Notes: a model not told the origin generated them from the sequence alone. Shown: positions 1 to 9,046, numbered from the stretch's first letter. The stretch: DNA of 64,000 bases from Pseudomonadota bacterium (GCA_018240595.1 JAFEFL010000045.1:43574-107573), one strand, 5' to 3'. Made by a program: numbers and translations.

Positions 1-2
1 CC

Positions 3-1625
3 CAGCGCTTCCGCATTTCGCCGCTGGTCGGATACCTGCTGGCCGGCGTGGTAATCGGTCCCGCCACGCCCGGCTTCGTCGCCGATGTCGCCCTCGCCAA
101 CGAGCTCGCGGAAATTGGCGTCATCCTGCTGATGTTCGGCGTCGGCCTGCACTTCTCGCTCAAGGACCTGCTGGCGGTGAGAGCGATCTCGTTGCCAGGG
201 GCGGTGGCGCAGATCGCCGTCGCCACGGTGCTCGGCATGGCCTTGGGCATCGCGCTCGGCTGGGGTGTCGCGGGCGGACTCGTCTTTGGTCTTGCGCTCT
301 CCGTTGCGTCCACGGTGGTGCTGCTGCGCGCGTTGCAGGAGCGCCGTCTCGTCGATACCGAACGCGGCCGCATCGCCGTCGGCTGGCTCATCGTCGAGGA
401 TCTGGCGACGGTCATCGTGCTGGTGATGCTGCCGGCGCTGGCGCCGATCTTCAAAGGCGGCCTGCAGAACGGCGCCGACCTGCAAACGATCCTGCTGCCG
501 ATCGCGCTGACCATCGGCAAGGTCGCGGCGTTCCTGGCGCTGATGTTGCTGATCGGCCGGCGCGTGATTCCGTGGATCCTGCATTACATCGCGCATACCG
601 GGTCGCGTGAATTGTTCCGGCTATCGGTGCTGGCGATCGCGCTCGGCTCGGCCTTTGCCGCCGCCACTTTATTCGACGTGTCGTTTGCGTTGGGCGCGTT
701 CTTCGCCGGCATGATGATGGCAGAGTCCGAACTCAGCCAGCGCGCAGCGCAGGAGACCTTGCCGCTGCGCGACGCTTTCGCGGTGCTGTTCTTCGTTTCC
801 GTCGGCATGCTGTTCGACCCGATGATCGTGGTGCAGCAGCCGCTGCCGCTGCTCGCCACGCTGCTGATCATCATGATCGGCAAGTCGGCCGCTTCCTTCG
901 CCATCGTCCGTGTCTTCGGCTATTCGCACGCGACGGCGCTGACGATTTCCGCCAGCCTCGCTCAGATCGGCGAATTTTCCTTCATCCTCGCCGGCCTCGG
1001 CGTTGCGCTGAACCTGATGCCGGAGACCGGCCGGGCGCTGATCCTTGCCGGGTCGATCCTGTCGATCCTGCTCAACCCGCTGTGCTTTGCCGCGCTCGAC
1101 TGGTGGCTGGCGCGCGGCGCGGCGGCGGCGGCGCCGCCGCCCGGCACCGATACCGAAGCGCCGCCGGCGGCTCCGGCCGAATCGGCGCGCGAGCCGGTGC
1201 CGGTCACCAATCTGACCGGCCATGTGGTGCTGATCGGCTATGGCCGCGTTGGCCGTTTCTTCGTGCTCAATGCCGGCGATACGGCCGCGCCGCTACTGAT
1301 CGTCGAGGAGGATTCCGGCACCGTGGAGCGCATGCGGCAGGAGGGCCGCGAGGTGATCGCCGGCAATGCCGCGGACGCCGAGGTGCTCGCGGCCTGCAAT
1401 CTGGCAGCCGCGCGGTGTCTTCTGGTCGCCGTGCCAAACGCTTTTGAAGGCAGCCAGGCGGTCGCCCAGGCCCGCGCCATCAATCCGGGGCTGCCGATTG
1501 TGGCGCGCGCGCATTCCGAGGAAGAAGTGCAATACCTGCTGAAACACGGCGCGACCTCGGTCGTGATGGGGGAGCACGAGATCGCCCGCGCCATGCTGGG
1601 GTTGGTGCCGCCACGTTCCACGTAA
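3..1625 (+). CDS. ybaL: YbaL/KefB-type cation:proton antiporter (5' end cut off)
   Basis: Inner-membrane monovalent cation/proton antiporter of the CPA2 family, probably exchanging K+ for H+. The reading frame is open from base 3 (residues RFRISPLVGYLLAGVVIGP), so the true start lies upstream of the window; the GTG at 48 is not the start. About twelve hydrophobic segments fill the first 370 codons. They are followed by an Ala/Pro-rich linker and a C-terminal TrkA-N (RCK) NAD-binding domain with the Rossmann motif GYGRVGRF, running to the stop. This order (antiporter, linker, one TrkA-N domain) is that of E. coli YbaL. A second antiporter follows 129 bases downstream on the same strand. Family is secure; the transported ion is inferred. 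Confidence 0.9.
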   Translation, partial: QRFRISPLVGYLLAGVVIGPATPGFVADVALANELAEIGVILLMFGVGLHFSLKDLLAVRAISLPGAVAQIAVATVLGMALGIALGWGVAGGLVFGLALSVASTVVLLRALQERRLVDTERGRIAVGWLIVEDLATVIVLVMLPALAPIFKGGLQNGADLQTILLPIALTIGKVAAFLALMLLIGRRVIPWILHYIAHTGSRELFRLSVLAIALGSAFAAATLFDVSFALGAFFAGMMMAESELSQRAAQETLPLRDAFAVLFFVSVGMLFDPMIVVQQPLPLLATLLIIMIGKSAASFAIVRVFGYSHATALTISASLAQIGEFSFILAGLGVALNLMPETGRALILAGSILSILLNPLCFAALDWWLARGAAAAAPPPGTDTEAPPAAPAESAREPVPVTNLTGHVVLIGYGRVGRFFVLNAGDTAAPLLIVEEDSGTVERMRQEGREVIAGNAADAEVLAACNLAAARCLLVAVPNAFEGSQAVAQARAINPGLPIVARAHSEEEVQYLLKHGATSVVMGEHEIARAMLGLVPPRST

Positions 1626-1754
1626 CTATTTACAGTTCGTCGAACGATTGCCGTTTATTTTTGCCAGATGAGTGTGTTTCCTGTGTGCGGGTGATTTGCG
1701 GCGGCCTGCGCTGCGCCGTTGCCCGCTGCTTCATTTGAAAGGTTTTCCAGCCGG

Positions 1755-3536
1755 ATGTCGGCGCTCGACGCGGTCAGTATTGCGATTCTGCTCGGCAGCC
1801 TGCTGGTCCTGGCGGGCATCCTGTCGAGCTTGTTGGCGCTGCGTTTCGGCGCCCCGCTGCTGCTGGTGTTCTTGGTGGTCGGCATGCTGGCGGGCGAAAA
1901 CGGCCCCGGCGGCATCCGTTTCGACGACGTCGGCGTCGCCTATACCGTGGGCTCCGTGGCGCTGGCGCTGATCCTGTTCGACGGCGGCTTGCGCACGCGC
2001 TTCGCCAGCATCCGCAGCGTGCTGGCGCCATCGGTCATGCTGGCCACGGTCGGCGTGCTGGTGACGACGCTGCTGACGGCGCCCGCCGCCAAATTCCTGC
2101 TCGGCATCGGCTGGATCGAGGCGCTGCTGCTCGGTTCGGTGGTGGCTTCGACCGACGCCGCGGCGGTGTTCTTCCTGCTCAGCGCCGGCGGTTTGCGCCT
2201 GCGGCCGCGCGTGCGCGCCACGCTCGAGGTCGAGTCCGGCACCAATGATCCGTTCGCCATCTTCCTGGCGCTGCTGTTGGTCGAGATCCTGTCGGTCGGC
2301 GGCCAGAGTTGGTCGAACGCCGTCGTGACGCTGTTCCGCGACGCCGCCCTCGGCACGGTGATCGGCTACACCGGCGGGCGGGCCATCACCTATGTTCTCA
2401 ATCGCGTGGACTTGCCCCAGGGCCTGCACGCACCCTTCGTCGCTGTGAGCGCGCTGGTGGTGTTCGCCTTCGGCAACTCGGTTCACGCCTCCGGCTTCCT
2501 CGCCGTCTATCTCGCCGGCCTCGTCGTCGGCAATCGCCAGGTCCGCGCGCATAATTCGGTGGTGGTGTTTCTCGACGCCATCACCTGGCTGGCGCAGATC
2601 GTGATGTTCGTGCTGCTCGGCCTTCTGGTGTGGCCGGGCCGGCTCGGCGACAATATCATCGGCGCTATCGGCGTGGCGCTGGTGCTGATGCTGATCGCGC
2701 GGCCGGCCGCGGTGTTCCTGTGCCTGTGGCCGTTCAAATTCCAGTGGCGCGAGAAACTGTTCATCTCCTGGGTCGGCTTGCGCGGCGCGGTGGCGATCTT
2801 TCTGGCGTCGATCCCGCTGCTGGTCGGCCTGCCGGGGGCATCGATGTATTTCGACGTCGCCTTCGTCGTCGTCGTGTCCTCGCTCCTGATCCAGGGCTGG
2901 ACCGTGGCGCTGTCGGCGCGCAAGCTCGACATGTCGTTCAGCCGCGCCGACCCGCTGCCGCGCCGCGTCGAGCTCGATCTGCCCGGCCAGATGTCGCGCG
3001 AAATCGTCGGCTATCCGGTGCCGGCCAACAGCCCGTTCCTGAAGCGCGGTTTGATTCCGAACTGGGCGCGGCCGACTTTGGTGATCCGCAAGGAAGAGAT
3101 CCTGACGCCGGTCGAAGCGGCGCCGGTGCGCGAAGGCGACTATGTCTATCTGCTGGCGCCGCCGGAGAAAGCCCAGGCGCTCGACCGCTTCTTCATGGTG
3201 ACGCCGCCGCCGCGCGTGCCCGATCCGGAAACGCTCGGCGACTTCTTCGTGCCGGGCGAGGCGACCCTGGGCGCGCTGGCTGACATCTACGGCCTGCAGG
3301 TCGCTGCCGACCACGCCGATGTCAGCCTGGCCACGTTTTTTGCCGAGCAACTCGGCCGCAATGCCAAGCCCGGCGACATCGTCGCACTCGGCACCATCGC
3401 GCTTCTGGCTCAGAAGGTGAAGGACGGCCGGGTCGTCACCGTCGGCCTGCAGCTCGACGAGCCGGAAGCGCCCGCGACGATCGGCGGGCGTGCTAAAGCC
3501 GTGATGCAGAAAGTTCGGAAGGCTTTCGCCCGCTGA
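1755..3536 (+). CDS. Potassium/proton antiporter of the CvrA/NhaP2 type
   Basis: A 593-residue CPA1-family antiporter of the inner membrane. Residues 5-400 are the membrane domain; the segment VVASTDAAAVFFLL and the later ESGTNDP are hallmark ion-binding motifs of the CPA1 family. Residues about 410-480 resemble a TrkA-C ligand domain and about 500-575 a CorC/HlyC transporter-associated domain, the architecture of E. coli CvrA and Vibrio NhaP2, where it exports K+ and adapts cells to low osmolarity. I chose the ATG at 1755 because the open frame upstream (alternative start 1719) encodes a non-hydrophobic tail unlike the family. No clear ribosome binding site is seen. It may be co-transcribed with the antiporter upstream. 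Confidence 0.88.
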   Translation: MSALDAVSIAILLGSLLVLAGILSSLLALRFGAPLLLVFLVVGMLAGENGPGGIRFDDVGVAYTVGSVALALILFDGGLRTRFASIRSVLAPSVMLATVGVLVTTLLTAPAAKFLLGIGWIEALLLGSVVASTDAAAVFFLLSAGGLRLRPRVRATLEVESGTNDPFAIFLALLLVEILSVGGQSWSNAVVTLFRDAALGTVIGYTGGRAITYVLNRVDLPQGLHAPFVAVSALVVFAFGNSVHASGFLAVYLAGLVVGNRQVRAHNSVVVFLDAITWLAQIVMFVLLGLLVWPGRLGDNIIGAIGVALVLMLIARPAAVFLCLWPFKFQWREKLFISWVGLRGAVAIFLASIPLLVGLPGASMYFDVAFVVVVSSLLIQGWTVALSARKLDMSFSRADPLPRRVELDLPGQMSREIVGYPVPANSPFLKRGLIPNWARPTLVIRKEEILTPVEAAPVREGDYVYLLAPPEKAQALDRFFMVTPPPRVPDPETLGDFFVPGEATLGALADIYGLQVAADHADVSLATFFAEQLGRNAKPGDIVALGTIALLAQKVKDGRVVTVGLQLDEPEAPATIGGRAKAVMQKVRKAFAR

Positions 3537-3539
3537 CGC

Positions 3540-4085
3540 TCAGCCGTTGCGGCGGGTGAGCAGCGGCGTGCGCTGGATCATGAAGGCGCCGCCGAACAGC
3601 ACCGCGGTCCAGAACATGTCGCCGGCGAGGCTGTTCTGGAAGAACGGCAGCGCCAGCACGTAGCACTGCGTCAGGCCGGCCAGCGTGTGGCTGTACATGC
3701 CGCTGAAGGCCCAGACGGCGAAATTCGACACCGCGAAGAACGCCACCGAGCAGCCGAGCATGGTGCCGGCGGTGCCGAGCGCACCGCGCCACTCGCGGGT
3801 CGCCATGCCGACGAATGCGGGCAGGGTGATCGCGACGTAGGTGATCAGCGAGATGCGCCAGTCGTCGCCCGACAGCGCCAGGCCCGAAAGCGCCATGGCG
3901 GCGAGCGGCACCACCGGCGCCAGCACCGGGTTGCGCAGCATGCGGCCCGCGAACAGGGCACTGGCCGCGACCGGCATGAAGCCCCAGGCATGCGGCAGCA
4001 GGCGCGCCACCACGTCGAAGGCGACGAGGAAGGCGATCAGCGCCAGGTCGGCCAGCAGGGCGGAGCGGTTTTCGGTCGATTGCAT
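3540..4085 (-). CDS. DUF6580-like small integral membrane protein
   Basis: A 181-residue protein with about five hydrophobic segments (for example residues 10-28, 50-70, 78-95 and 108-128) and a short charged C-terminus ending RRNG. The pattern, with FMPVAASALFAGRML early on and an aromatic-rich late segment, resembles the DUF6580 family of unknown function. That family looks like the membrane-embedded S components of ECF vitamin transporters; this comparison is from memory and not tested here. It lies 77 bases downstream of, and on the same strand as, a cobalamin-binding-type protein, so a role in vitamin or corrinoid handling is a reasonable guess. Its stop lies 3 bases from the stop of the antiporter gene on the other strand. 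Confidence 0.6.
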   Translation of the reverse strand: MQSTENRSALLADLALIAFLVAFDVVARLLPHAWGFMPVAASALFAGRMLRNPVLAPVVPLAAMALSGLALSGDDWRISLITYVAITLPAFVGMATREWRGALGTAGTMLGCSVAFFAVSNFAVWAFSGMYSHTLAGLTQCYVLALPFFQNSLAGDMFWTAVLFGGAFMIQRTPLLTRRNG

Positions 4086-4162
4086 TGCCGTCAAATCCTG
4101 TTCGTTATTCGCCGTCTTCTTAGCATAGCCGCCGCGGCCTAGGCTATCCGCCAAATGGGCCG

Positions 4163-4969
4163 TCAAACCGGCGTTTTGCGGGCCTCGGTGGCCCAATCCG
4201 CCACGATGGCGGCGAGCTGGTCGAGGCCGTCGGTCAGCGCCGCGGGGCCGGGCTGCAGGATCACCGTCGACTTGATCTCGCGCAGCCAGCCGGTGGCGAC
4301 CGCCGGGACGGTATCGAAACCGGGCCGGGCGGCGACCTTGGCGGGCACGAATTTCTTGCCGCACCACGAGCCGATGATGATGTCGGGAGCAACGGCAACA
4401 ACGTCGGCTGCGGCTACGATGCGGTCCCTGGCGTTCTTGCGCTTCGACAGTTCCGCGAACACGTCGATGCCGCCGGCGGCCTCGATCAGCTCCGATACCC
4501 AGCCGATGCCGGAGATCATCGGCTCGTCCCACTCCTCGAAATAGACGCGCGGCTGCCGTTTCAGCCCGGCCGATTGCGCCTCGATCTGGTGCAGCCGCGT
4601 TTCCAGCGCGCGCGCCAGCGCCTCGGCTTTCTCCGGTTGACCGACCAGGGCGCCGAGCGTGCGGATCATGTCGAAGATGCCGGCGAGGTCGCGCTGGTTG
4701 AAGGCGTGCACGGCGACATTGTTGCGGATCAGCTCGGCGACGATGTCGGCCTGCAAATCGGAGAAGGTGAGGACGAGGTCGGGCGCGAGCGCCAGGATCT
4801 TCGGCACGTCGGCGGAGATGAAGGCGGCAACGCGCGGCTTCTCCTTGCGCACGCGCGGGGGACGAACGGCATAGCCGGAGACGCCGACGATGCGTCTGTC
4901 CTCGCCGAGCAGATAGAGCGTCTCGACGGTCTCTTCGGTCAGGCAGACGATGCGGGAGGGCGGGAACAT
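4163..4969 (-). CDS. Cobalamin-binding (BtuF-like) periplasmic-binding fold protein
   Basis: 268 residues of the Fe3+/cobalamin periplasmic binding protein fold: an N-terminal lobe beginning RIVCLTEETVETLYLLGE, a long connecting helix (residues about 110-145, rich in Ala/Glu/Leu) and a C-terminal lobe containing PDIIIGSWCGKKF. The opening resembles BtuF and the homologues annotated as cobalamin-binding protein. Unlike E. coli BtuF it starts directly at the domain, with no signal peptide visible, so either it is cytoplasmic or export information is missing. There is no BtuC/BtuD permease or ATPase beside it; the only partner is the small membrane protein downstream. ATG at 4969. Ligand assignment is by family only. 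Confidence 0.75.
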   Translation of the reverse strand: MFPPSRIVCLTEETVETLYLLGEDRRIVGVSGYAVRPPRVRKEKPRVAAFISADVPKILALAPDLVLTFSDLQADIVAELIRNNVAVHAFNQRDLAGIFDMIRTLGALVGQPEKAEALARALETRLHQIEAQSAGLKRQPRVYFEEWDEPMISGIGWVSELIEAAGGIDVFAELSKRKNARDRIVAAADVVAVAPDIIIGSWCGKKFVPAKVAARPGFDTVPAVATGWLREIKSTVILQPGPAALTDGLDQLAAIVADWATEARKTPV

Positions 4970-5037
4970 GGAGGTACTCTACACCGTCATCGTCCGCGAA
5001 GGCGGGCCATCCAGTGCTTATTCAAATGAAAGAGCTG

Positions 5038-5059
5038 CATGCCCGCCTTCGCGGGCATG
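5038..5059. repeat. Short palindrome, GC-rich intergenic repeat family
   Basis: Perfect 9-bp inverted repeat CATGCCCGC / GCGGGCATG around the loop CTTC, immediately downstream of modC and upstream of the BtuF-like gene. A related half (CGCGAAGGCGGGCCAT) lies at about 4995-5010. The core CCCGC-CTTC-GCGGG recurs in the larger elements at 12309 and 44121, so this is probably a short member of the same family rather than a dedicated terminator, although it could stop modC transcription. Confidence 0.6.
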
Positions 5060-5062
5060 ACG

Positions 5063-5722
5063 TCAGAGAAGTTCAGCCCCGCCGTTGCTCACCACGCGGC
5101 CCGCGTCGAGCAGCACGACGCGGCTCGCCAGCGCCTTCACCTCGGCGGCGTCGTGGCTGACATAGATCATCGGCAGCCTCGTGTCGTCGCGCAGGCGGAC
5201 AAGGTAGGGCAGGATTTCGCTCTTGCGCCGCGCATCGAGCGAGGCCAGCGGCTCGTCGAGCAACATCAGCCGCGGCTTCATCAACAGCGCGCGGCCGAGC
5301 GCGACGCGCTGGCGCTCGCCGCCGGACAGCGCGCCGGGGCGGCGCTTCAGGAGCGGCACGATATCGAGCAATTCGATGACGTGTCCGAACTGCGCCTCGT
5401 CGCGCGGCAGTCCGGTCATCCAGCGGCCATAGTCGAGATTGCGCGCGACCGAGAGATGTGGAAACAGCCGGCCGTCCTGAAAGACATATCCGATGCGGCG
5501 GCGATGTGCCGGTTCGTTGATGCCGGCCGCGCTGTCGAACACCGCTTCGCCGCCAATGACGATGCGGCCGCGGTCGGGCTTGATAAGCCCTGCGATCATG
5601 CCGACGATCGAGGTCTTGCCCGAGCCTGACGGGCCGAACAAGGCGGTGACACCGGCATCGCTTTGGAACGCGACGCTGAGCGTAAAATCGCCGAGCTGCT
5701 TGTCGATGTCGACGGAAAACAT
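5063..5722 (-). CDS. modC: Molybdate ABC transporter ATP-binding protein ModC (short form)
   Basis: ATPase that powers molybdate uptake through ModB. Walker A is GPSGSGKT (about residue 31), the ABC signature LSGGERQRVALGRAL (about 130) and Walker B LMLLDEPLASLD (about 152), followed by a switch histidine in YVSHD. At 219 residues it ends right after the nucleotide-binding domain and lacks the C-terminal Mop/TOBE molybdate-binding domain present in the 352-residue E. coli protein. The ATG at 5722 directly follows the modB stop (TGAC-ATG), giving tight coupling within modABC; an upstream GTG at 5740 would overlap modB and is less likely. Confidence 0.9.
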   Translation of the reverse strand: MFSVDIDKQLGDFTLSVAFQSDAGVTALFGPSGSGKTSIVGMIAGLIKPDRGRIVIGGEAVFDSAAGINEPAHRRRIGYVFQDGRLFPHLSVARNLDYGRWMTGLPRDEAQFGHVIELLDIVPLLKRRPGALSGGERQRVALGRALLMKPRLMLLDEPLASLDARRKSEILPYLVRLRDDTRLPMIYVSHDAAEVKALASRVVLLDAGRVVSNGGAELL

Positions 5723-5723
5723 G

Positions 5724-6416
5724 TCAGACACCGTGCACACGGGCGCCGGCGCGGCGGCCGAACCATTCCGACAGCACCAGCGCCAGCAGCGAAATGGCGA
5801 CCGCGATGACGACGAGCCGCAGCGCCTGGGCGTCGCCGCCGGGCACCTGGGTCAGCGTGTAGATCGCCGCCGAGATGGTCTGGGTTTCGCCGGGAATGTT
5901 GGAAACGAAGGTGATGGTGGCGCCGAATTCGCCGAGCGCGCGGGCAAAGGCCAGCACCGCGCCGGCGATGATGCCGGGCAGCGCCAGCGGCAGCGTCACG
6001 GTGGCGAAGGTCCAGGTGCGGCTGGCGCCGAGCGTCGCGGCGGCGTCTTCGAGCTTGCGATCCACGGCTTCGATCGACAGGCGGATGGCGCCGACCATCA
6101 GCGGAAACGACATCACCGCGCAGGCCAGCGCCGCGCCGGTCCAGCGGAACGAGAACACGATGCCGACGCTCTCCAGCCAGGCGCCGAACAGGCCGCGGCG
6201 GCCGAAGGCGATGAGCAGTAGATAGCCGGTGACGACCGGCGGCAGCACCAGCGGCAGATAGATGAACGCATTGAGCAGCGTCTTGCCGGGGAAGCTCTTG
6301 CGCGCCAGCACCCAGGCCACGGCGATGCCGAGCGGCAGCGACACCGCGGTGGCGACGGCCGCTACGCGCAGTGACAGGGCGACGGCGGTCCATTCTTCGG
6401 GGGAGAGCGAGAACAT
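5724..6416 (-). CDS. modB: Molybdate ABC transporter permease ModB
   Basis: 230-residue inner-membrane permease with about five to six transmembrane helices. The cytoplasmic EAA loop that docks on the ATPase reads EDAAATLGASRTWTFATVTL followed by PLALPGI (about residues 135-162). Length and sequence fit ModB/CysW-type permeases; placement between modA and modC settles the assignment as molybdate. It starts at ATG 6416, nine bases after the modA stop. Confidence 0.93.
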   Translation of the reverse strand: MFSLSPEEWTAVALSLRVAAVATAVSLPLGIAVAWVLARKSFPGKTLLNAFIYLPLVLPPVVTGYLLLIAFGRRGLFGAWLESVGIVFSFRWTGAALACAVMSFPLMVGAIRLSIEAVDRKLEDAAATLGASRTWTFATVTLPLALPGIIAGAVLAFARALGEFGATITFVSNIPGETQTISAAIYTLTQVPGGDAQALRLVVIAVAISLLALVLSEWFGRRAGARVHGV

Positions 6417-6425
6417 CGAAACGTT

Positions 6426-7223
6426 CTAACTGGCTTTCGCGCTGGTCAAAACGCTGAAGCCGTATTTCTCGAAAATGGCCCTGGCGGCATCGCCGCGCAG
6501 GAAGGCGAGATACTTCGCGGCATCGGCCTTGGCGTTGGAAGTGGCCGCGACCGGATAGGTCACCGGCGGGTAGGAGCCGTCGGGAAAGGTGGCGACGATC
6601 TTGACGTTCGGCTCGACCTTGGCGTCGGTCTCGTAGACGATGCCGATCGGCGTTTCGCCGCGGGCGACGAAGGCGAGCGTCGCGCGCACGTTCTCGGCCA
6701 TGGCCAGCTTCGGCTCGGCCTTGGCCCAGGCGCCGAGCTTCTCCAGCGCCGCCTTGGCGTAGAGCCCGGCCGGCACCGCCTTGACGTCGGCGACCGCGAT
6801 GCGGCCGTCGCCGGCGAGCGCGGCGATGTCAAAGCCCGGCTCGATCTTGACGTTGGCGAGCTTGGAATCCTTGCCGGTGATCAGCACCAGCTTGTTGCCG
6901 AGCAGGTTATAGCGGCTGTCGGCTTTGATGAGATTCTTCTTGGCAACGTAGTCCATCCAGTTCAAATCCGCCGAGATGAAGACGTCGGCCGGCGCGCCGC
7001 TTTCCATCTGCTTGGCGAGCGCCGAAGAGGCGGCGTAGCTCGTCGTCACCTTGACGCTGCTCGCCCTGGTGAAGGCGGCGTTGGCGTCGTCGAGCGCGTT
7101 CTTCATCGACGCGGCGGCGAACACCACAAGCGTTTCGGAGCTCTGTCCTTGTGCATGCGCCGGCGGTGCGGCGGCGGCAACGAGAGCGGCAAAAACGGCG
7201 GCAAATGATAGGGACTTGATCAC
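6426..7223 (-). CDS. modA: Molybdate-binding periplasmic protein ModA
   Basis: 265-residue solute-binding protein of the molybdate transporter. A signal peptide (IKSLSFAAVFAALVAAAA, cleavage probably after PAHAQ) precedes the mature domain, whose motifs VVFAAASMKNALDD, SGAPADVFISAD and the late GIVYETDA segment are those of ModA. The GTG at 7223 is preferred because the mRNA has GAGGAG seven bases before it and the signal peptide begins there; a longer frame to 7331 would place 36 unrelated residues in front. First gene of modABC, divergent from a GMC oxidoreductase. Confidence 0.92.
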   Translation of the reverse strand: MIKSLSFAAVFAALVAAAAPPAHAQGQSSETLVVFAAASMKNALDDANAAFTRASSVKVTTSYAASSALAKQMESGAPADVFISADLNWMDYVAKKNLIKADSRYNLLGNKLVLITGKDSKLANVKIEPGFDIAALAGDGRIAVADVKAVPAGLYAKAALEKLGAWAKAEPKLAMAENVRATLAFVARGETPIGIVYETDAKVEPNVKIVATFPDGSYPPVTYPVAATSNAKADAAKYLAFLRGDAARAIFEKYGFSVLTSAKAS

Positions 7224-7263
7224 GGCGGTACTCCTCGCGCGCCTGAGCGGCGCCGGGTGGGCG

Positions 7264-7277
7264 TCAAATCGGTTTGA
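7264..7277. promoter_or_regulatory. Small inverted repeat in the modA / GMC divergent region
   Basis: TCAAA-TCGG-TTTGA lies 40 bases upstream of the modA start, within the 197-base divergent spacer. It could be an operator or chance; it does not match the E. coli ModE box (TATATA-type arms). The rest of the spacer shows nothing I can name. Confidence 0.2.
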
Positions 7278-7420
7278 TTGTCGATCCGTCGCCGGAACCG
7301 CCGTTCCGACTTTCGCGAGGTGCATGCGCAATGCGCCACGGACAAGGCATGCCTAGCAAGTTCCCGGCCGCTTGTCACGGTCCCCACGGTCACGCAAACT
7401 TGCGGCAAAAGGAAACGTCA

Positions 7421-9046
7421 ATGGCGACCGTCGAGCCCCTGGAAGGCGAATATGACACCATCATCGTCGGCGCTGGCTCGGCCGGCTGCGTGCTGGCGAA
7501 CCGGCTGTCCGCCGATGCCTCAAAGCGCGTGCTGCTGCTGGAAGCCGGCGGCAAGGACAACTGGATCTGGTTTCACATTCCGGTTGGCTACCTGTTCGCC
7601 ATCGGCAATCCGCGCGCCGACTGGATGTTCAAGACCGAGCCCGAGCCGGGCCTCAACGGCCGCGCGCTGAATTATCCGCGCGGCAAGGTGTTAGGGGGCT
7701 GCTCGGCGATCAACGGCATGATCTACATGCTGGGGCAGGCGACAGACTACGACCAGTGGCGCCAGCTCGGCCTGCCGGGCTGGTCGTGGGACGATGTGCG
7801 GCCTTATTTTCGCAAGCATGTCGATCACTTCCTCGCCGGCGCGCAGCACGCGCAAGGCGGCGAATGGCGCGTCGAACAGCAGCGGCTGTCGTGGGAGATA
7901 TTGGAGGCGTTCCGACGTGCCGCGATCGAGTACGGCATTCCGGAGTCGAGCGACTTCAATACCGGCGACAACGAAGGCATCGGCTATTTCCACGTCAATC
8001 AGCGCCGTGGCCGGCGCTGGTCCGCCGCGCGCGGCTTCCTCAAGCCGGCGCTCAATCGCGCCAACCTGCGGCTGGAAACGGGTTGTCTCGCCGAAGCGAT
8101 CACGTTCGACGGCGCCCGCGCCAGCGGCGTACGCTTCCGCCAGCACGGCGTGACGCGCAGCGCGACGTGCCGCGGCGAAGTCATCCTCGCCGCCGGCGCC
8201 ATCGGCTCGCCGCAGCTGTTGATGCTGTCGGGTATCGGTCCCGCCGCGCATCTCGGCGCCTTTGACATTCCCGCACGGCTCGACCGCCCCGGCGTCGGTC
8301 GGAATTTGCAGGACCATCTGCAACTGCGCACGATCTACAAGGTCGAGGGCGTGCGCACGCTCAACGCCGTCAACGCGACGCGGCTCGGCCAGCTCGGCAT
8401 GGGGCTCGATTACGTGTTCCGCCGTCGCGGGCCGATGACCATGGCGCCATCGCAGCTCGGGGCTTTCACCAAATCGGATCCGACCCAGGATCGCGCCAAC
8501 ATCCAGTATCATGTGCAGCCTTTGTCGCTCGACAAGTTCGGCGAGCCGCTGCATCCGTTTGCGGCCTTCACCGCCAGCGTCGCCAATCTGCGGCCGACCT
8601 CGCGCGGCGCGGTGACGCTGAAGTCCGCGGACCCGGCGGCCGCGCCGGCGATCGCGCCGCATTATCTGTCGACCGAAGAGGATCGCCGCGTCGCCGCCGA
8701 TTCGATCCGCGTCACCCGCGCCATCGTCTCGCAGCCGGCGTTGCGCCCTTATCGCCCGGTCGAATATCTGCCGGGCGAGGCCATCCGCAGCGACGACGAG
8801 GCGGCGCTGGCGAAAGCAGCCGGCGATATCGGCACCACGATCTTCCATCCCGTCGGCACGGCGAAGATGGGCCGCGACGACGACCGCCAGGCCGTGGTCG
8901 ATCATCGGCTGCGCGTCATCGGTGTCGAGGGCCTGCGCGTCATCGATGCCTCGGTGATGCCGCTCATCACATCCGGCAACACCAACTCGCCGACCATGAT
9001 GATTGCCGAGAAAGGCGCGGCGATGGTGATGGAGGATGGGCGCTGA
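7421..9046 (+). CDS. GMC family (choline/alcohol dehydrogenase-like) FAD oxidoreductase
   Basis: 541-residue flavoprotein of the glucose-methanol-choline family. The FAD dinucleotide motif is at the N-terminus (IIVGAGSAGCVLANRL, residues about 14-29), followed by the GMC signature region (YPRGKVLGGCSAINGMIY, about 85-102) and a C-terminal active-site region with FHPVGTAKMG, carrying the conserved His, and NTNSPTMMIAEKGA. No signal peptide. Start ATG 7421 has an AAAGGAAA stretch just upstream. It stands alone, divergent from modABC, and its stop codon directly abuts the stop of the convergent methyltransferase gene. The substrate cannot be read from the sequence: choline, polyethylene glycol or other alcohols are possible. 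Confidence 0.85.
   Translation: MATVEPLEGEYDTIIVGAGSAGCVLANRLSADASKRVLLLEAGGKDNWIWFHIPVGYLFAIGNPRADWMFKTEPEPGLNGRALNYPRGKVLGGCSAINGMIYMLGQATDYDQWRQLGLPGWSWDDVRPYFRKHVDHFLAGAQHAQGGEWRVEQQRLSWEILEAFRRAAIEYGIPESSDFNTGDNEGIGYFHVNQRRGRRWSAARGFLKPALNRANLRLETGCLAEAITFDGARASGVRFRQHGVTRSATCRGEVILAAGAIGSPQLLMLSGIGPAAHLGAFDIPARLDRPGVGRNLQDHLQLRTIYKVEGVRTLNAVNATRLGQLGMGLDYVFRRRGPMTMAPSQLGAFTKSDPTQDRANIQYHVQPLSLDKFGEPLHPFAAFTASVANLRPTSRGAVTLKSADPAAAPAIAPHYLSTEEDRRVAADSIRVTRAIVSQPALRPYRPVEYLPGEAIRSDDEAALAKAAGDIGTTIFHPVGTAKMGRDDDRQAVVDHRLRVIGVEGLRVIDASVMPLITSGNTNSPTMMIAEKGAAMVMEDGR

Noticed and set aside
1731..3350. 539-codon open frame antisense to the CvrA-type antiporter
   Set aside because: A typical GC-rich shadow frame: Arg/Gln/His/Asp-rich, no domain, while the sense frame encodes a clear transporter. 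The same applies to long frames at 10845-13046, 13107-14543, 33437-35662 and 35320-36774.
7264..7277. ModE operator
   Set aside because: The palindrome lacks the TATATA arms of the ModE box; retained only as a low-confidence inverted repeat.
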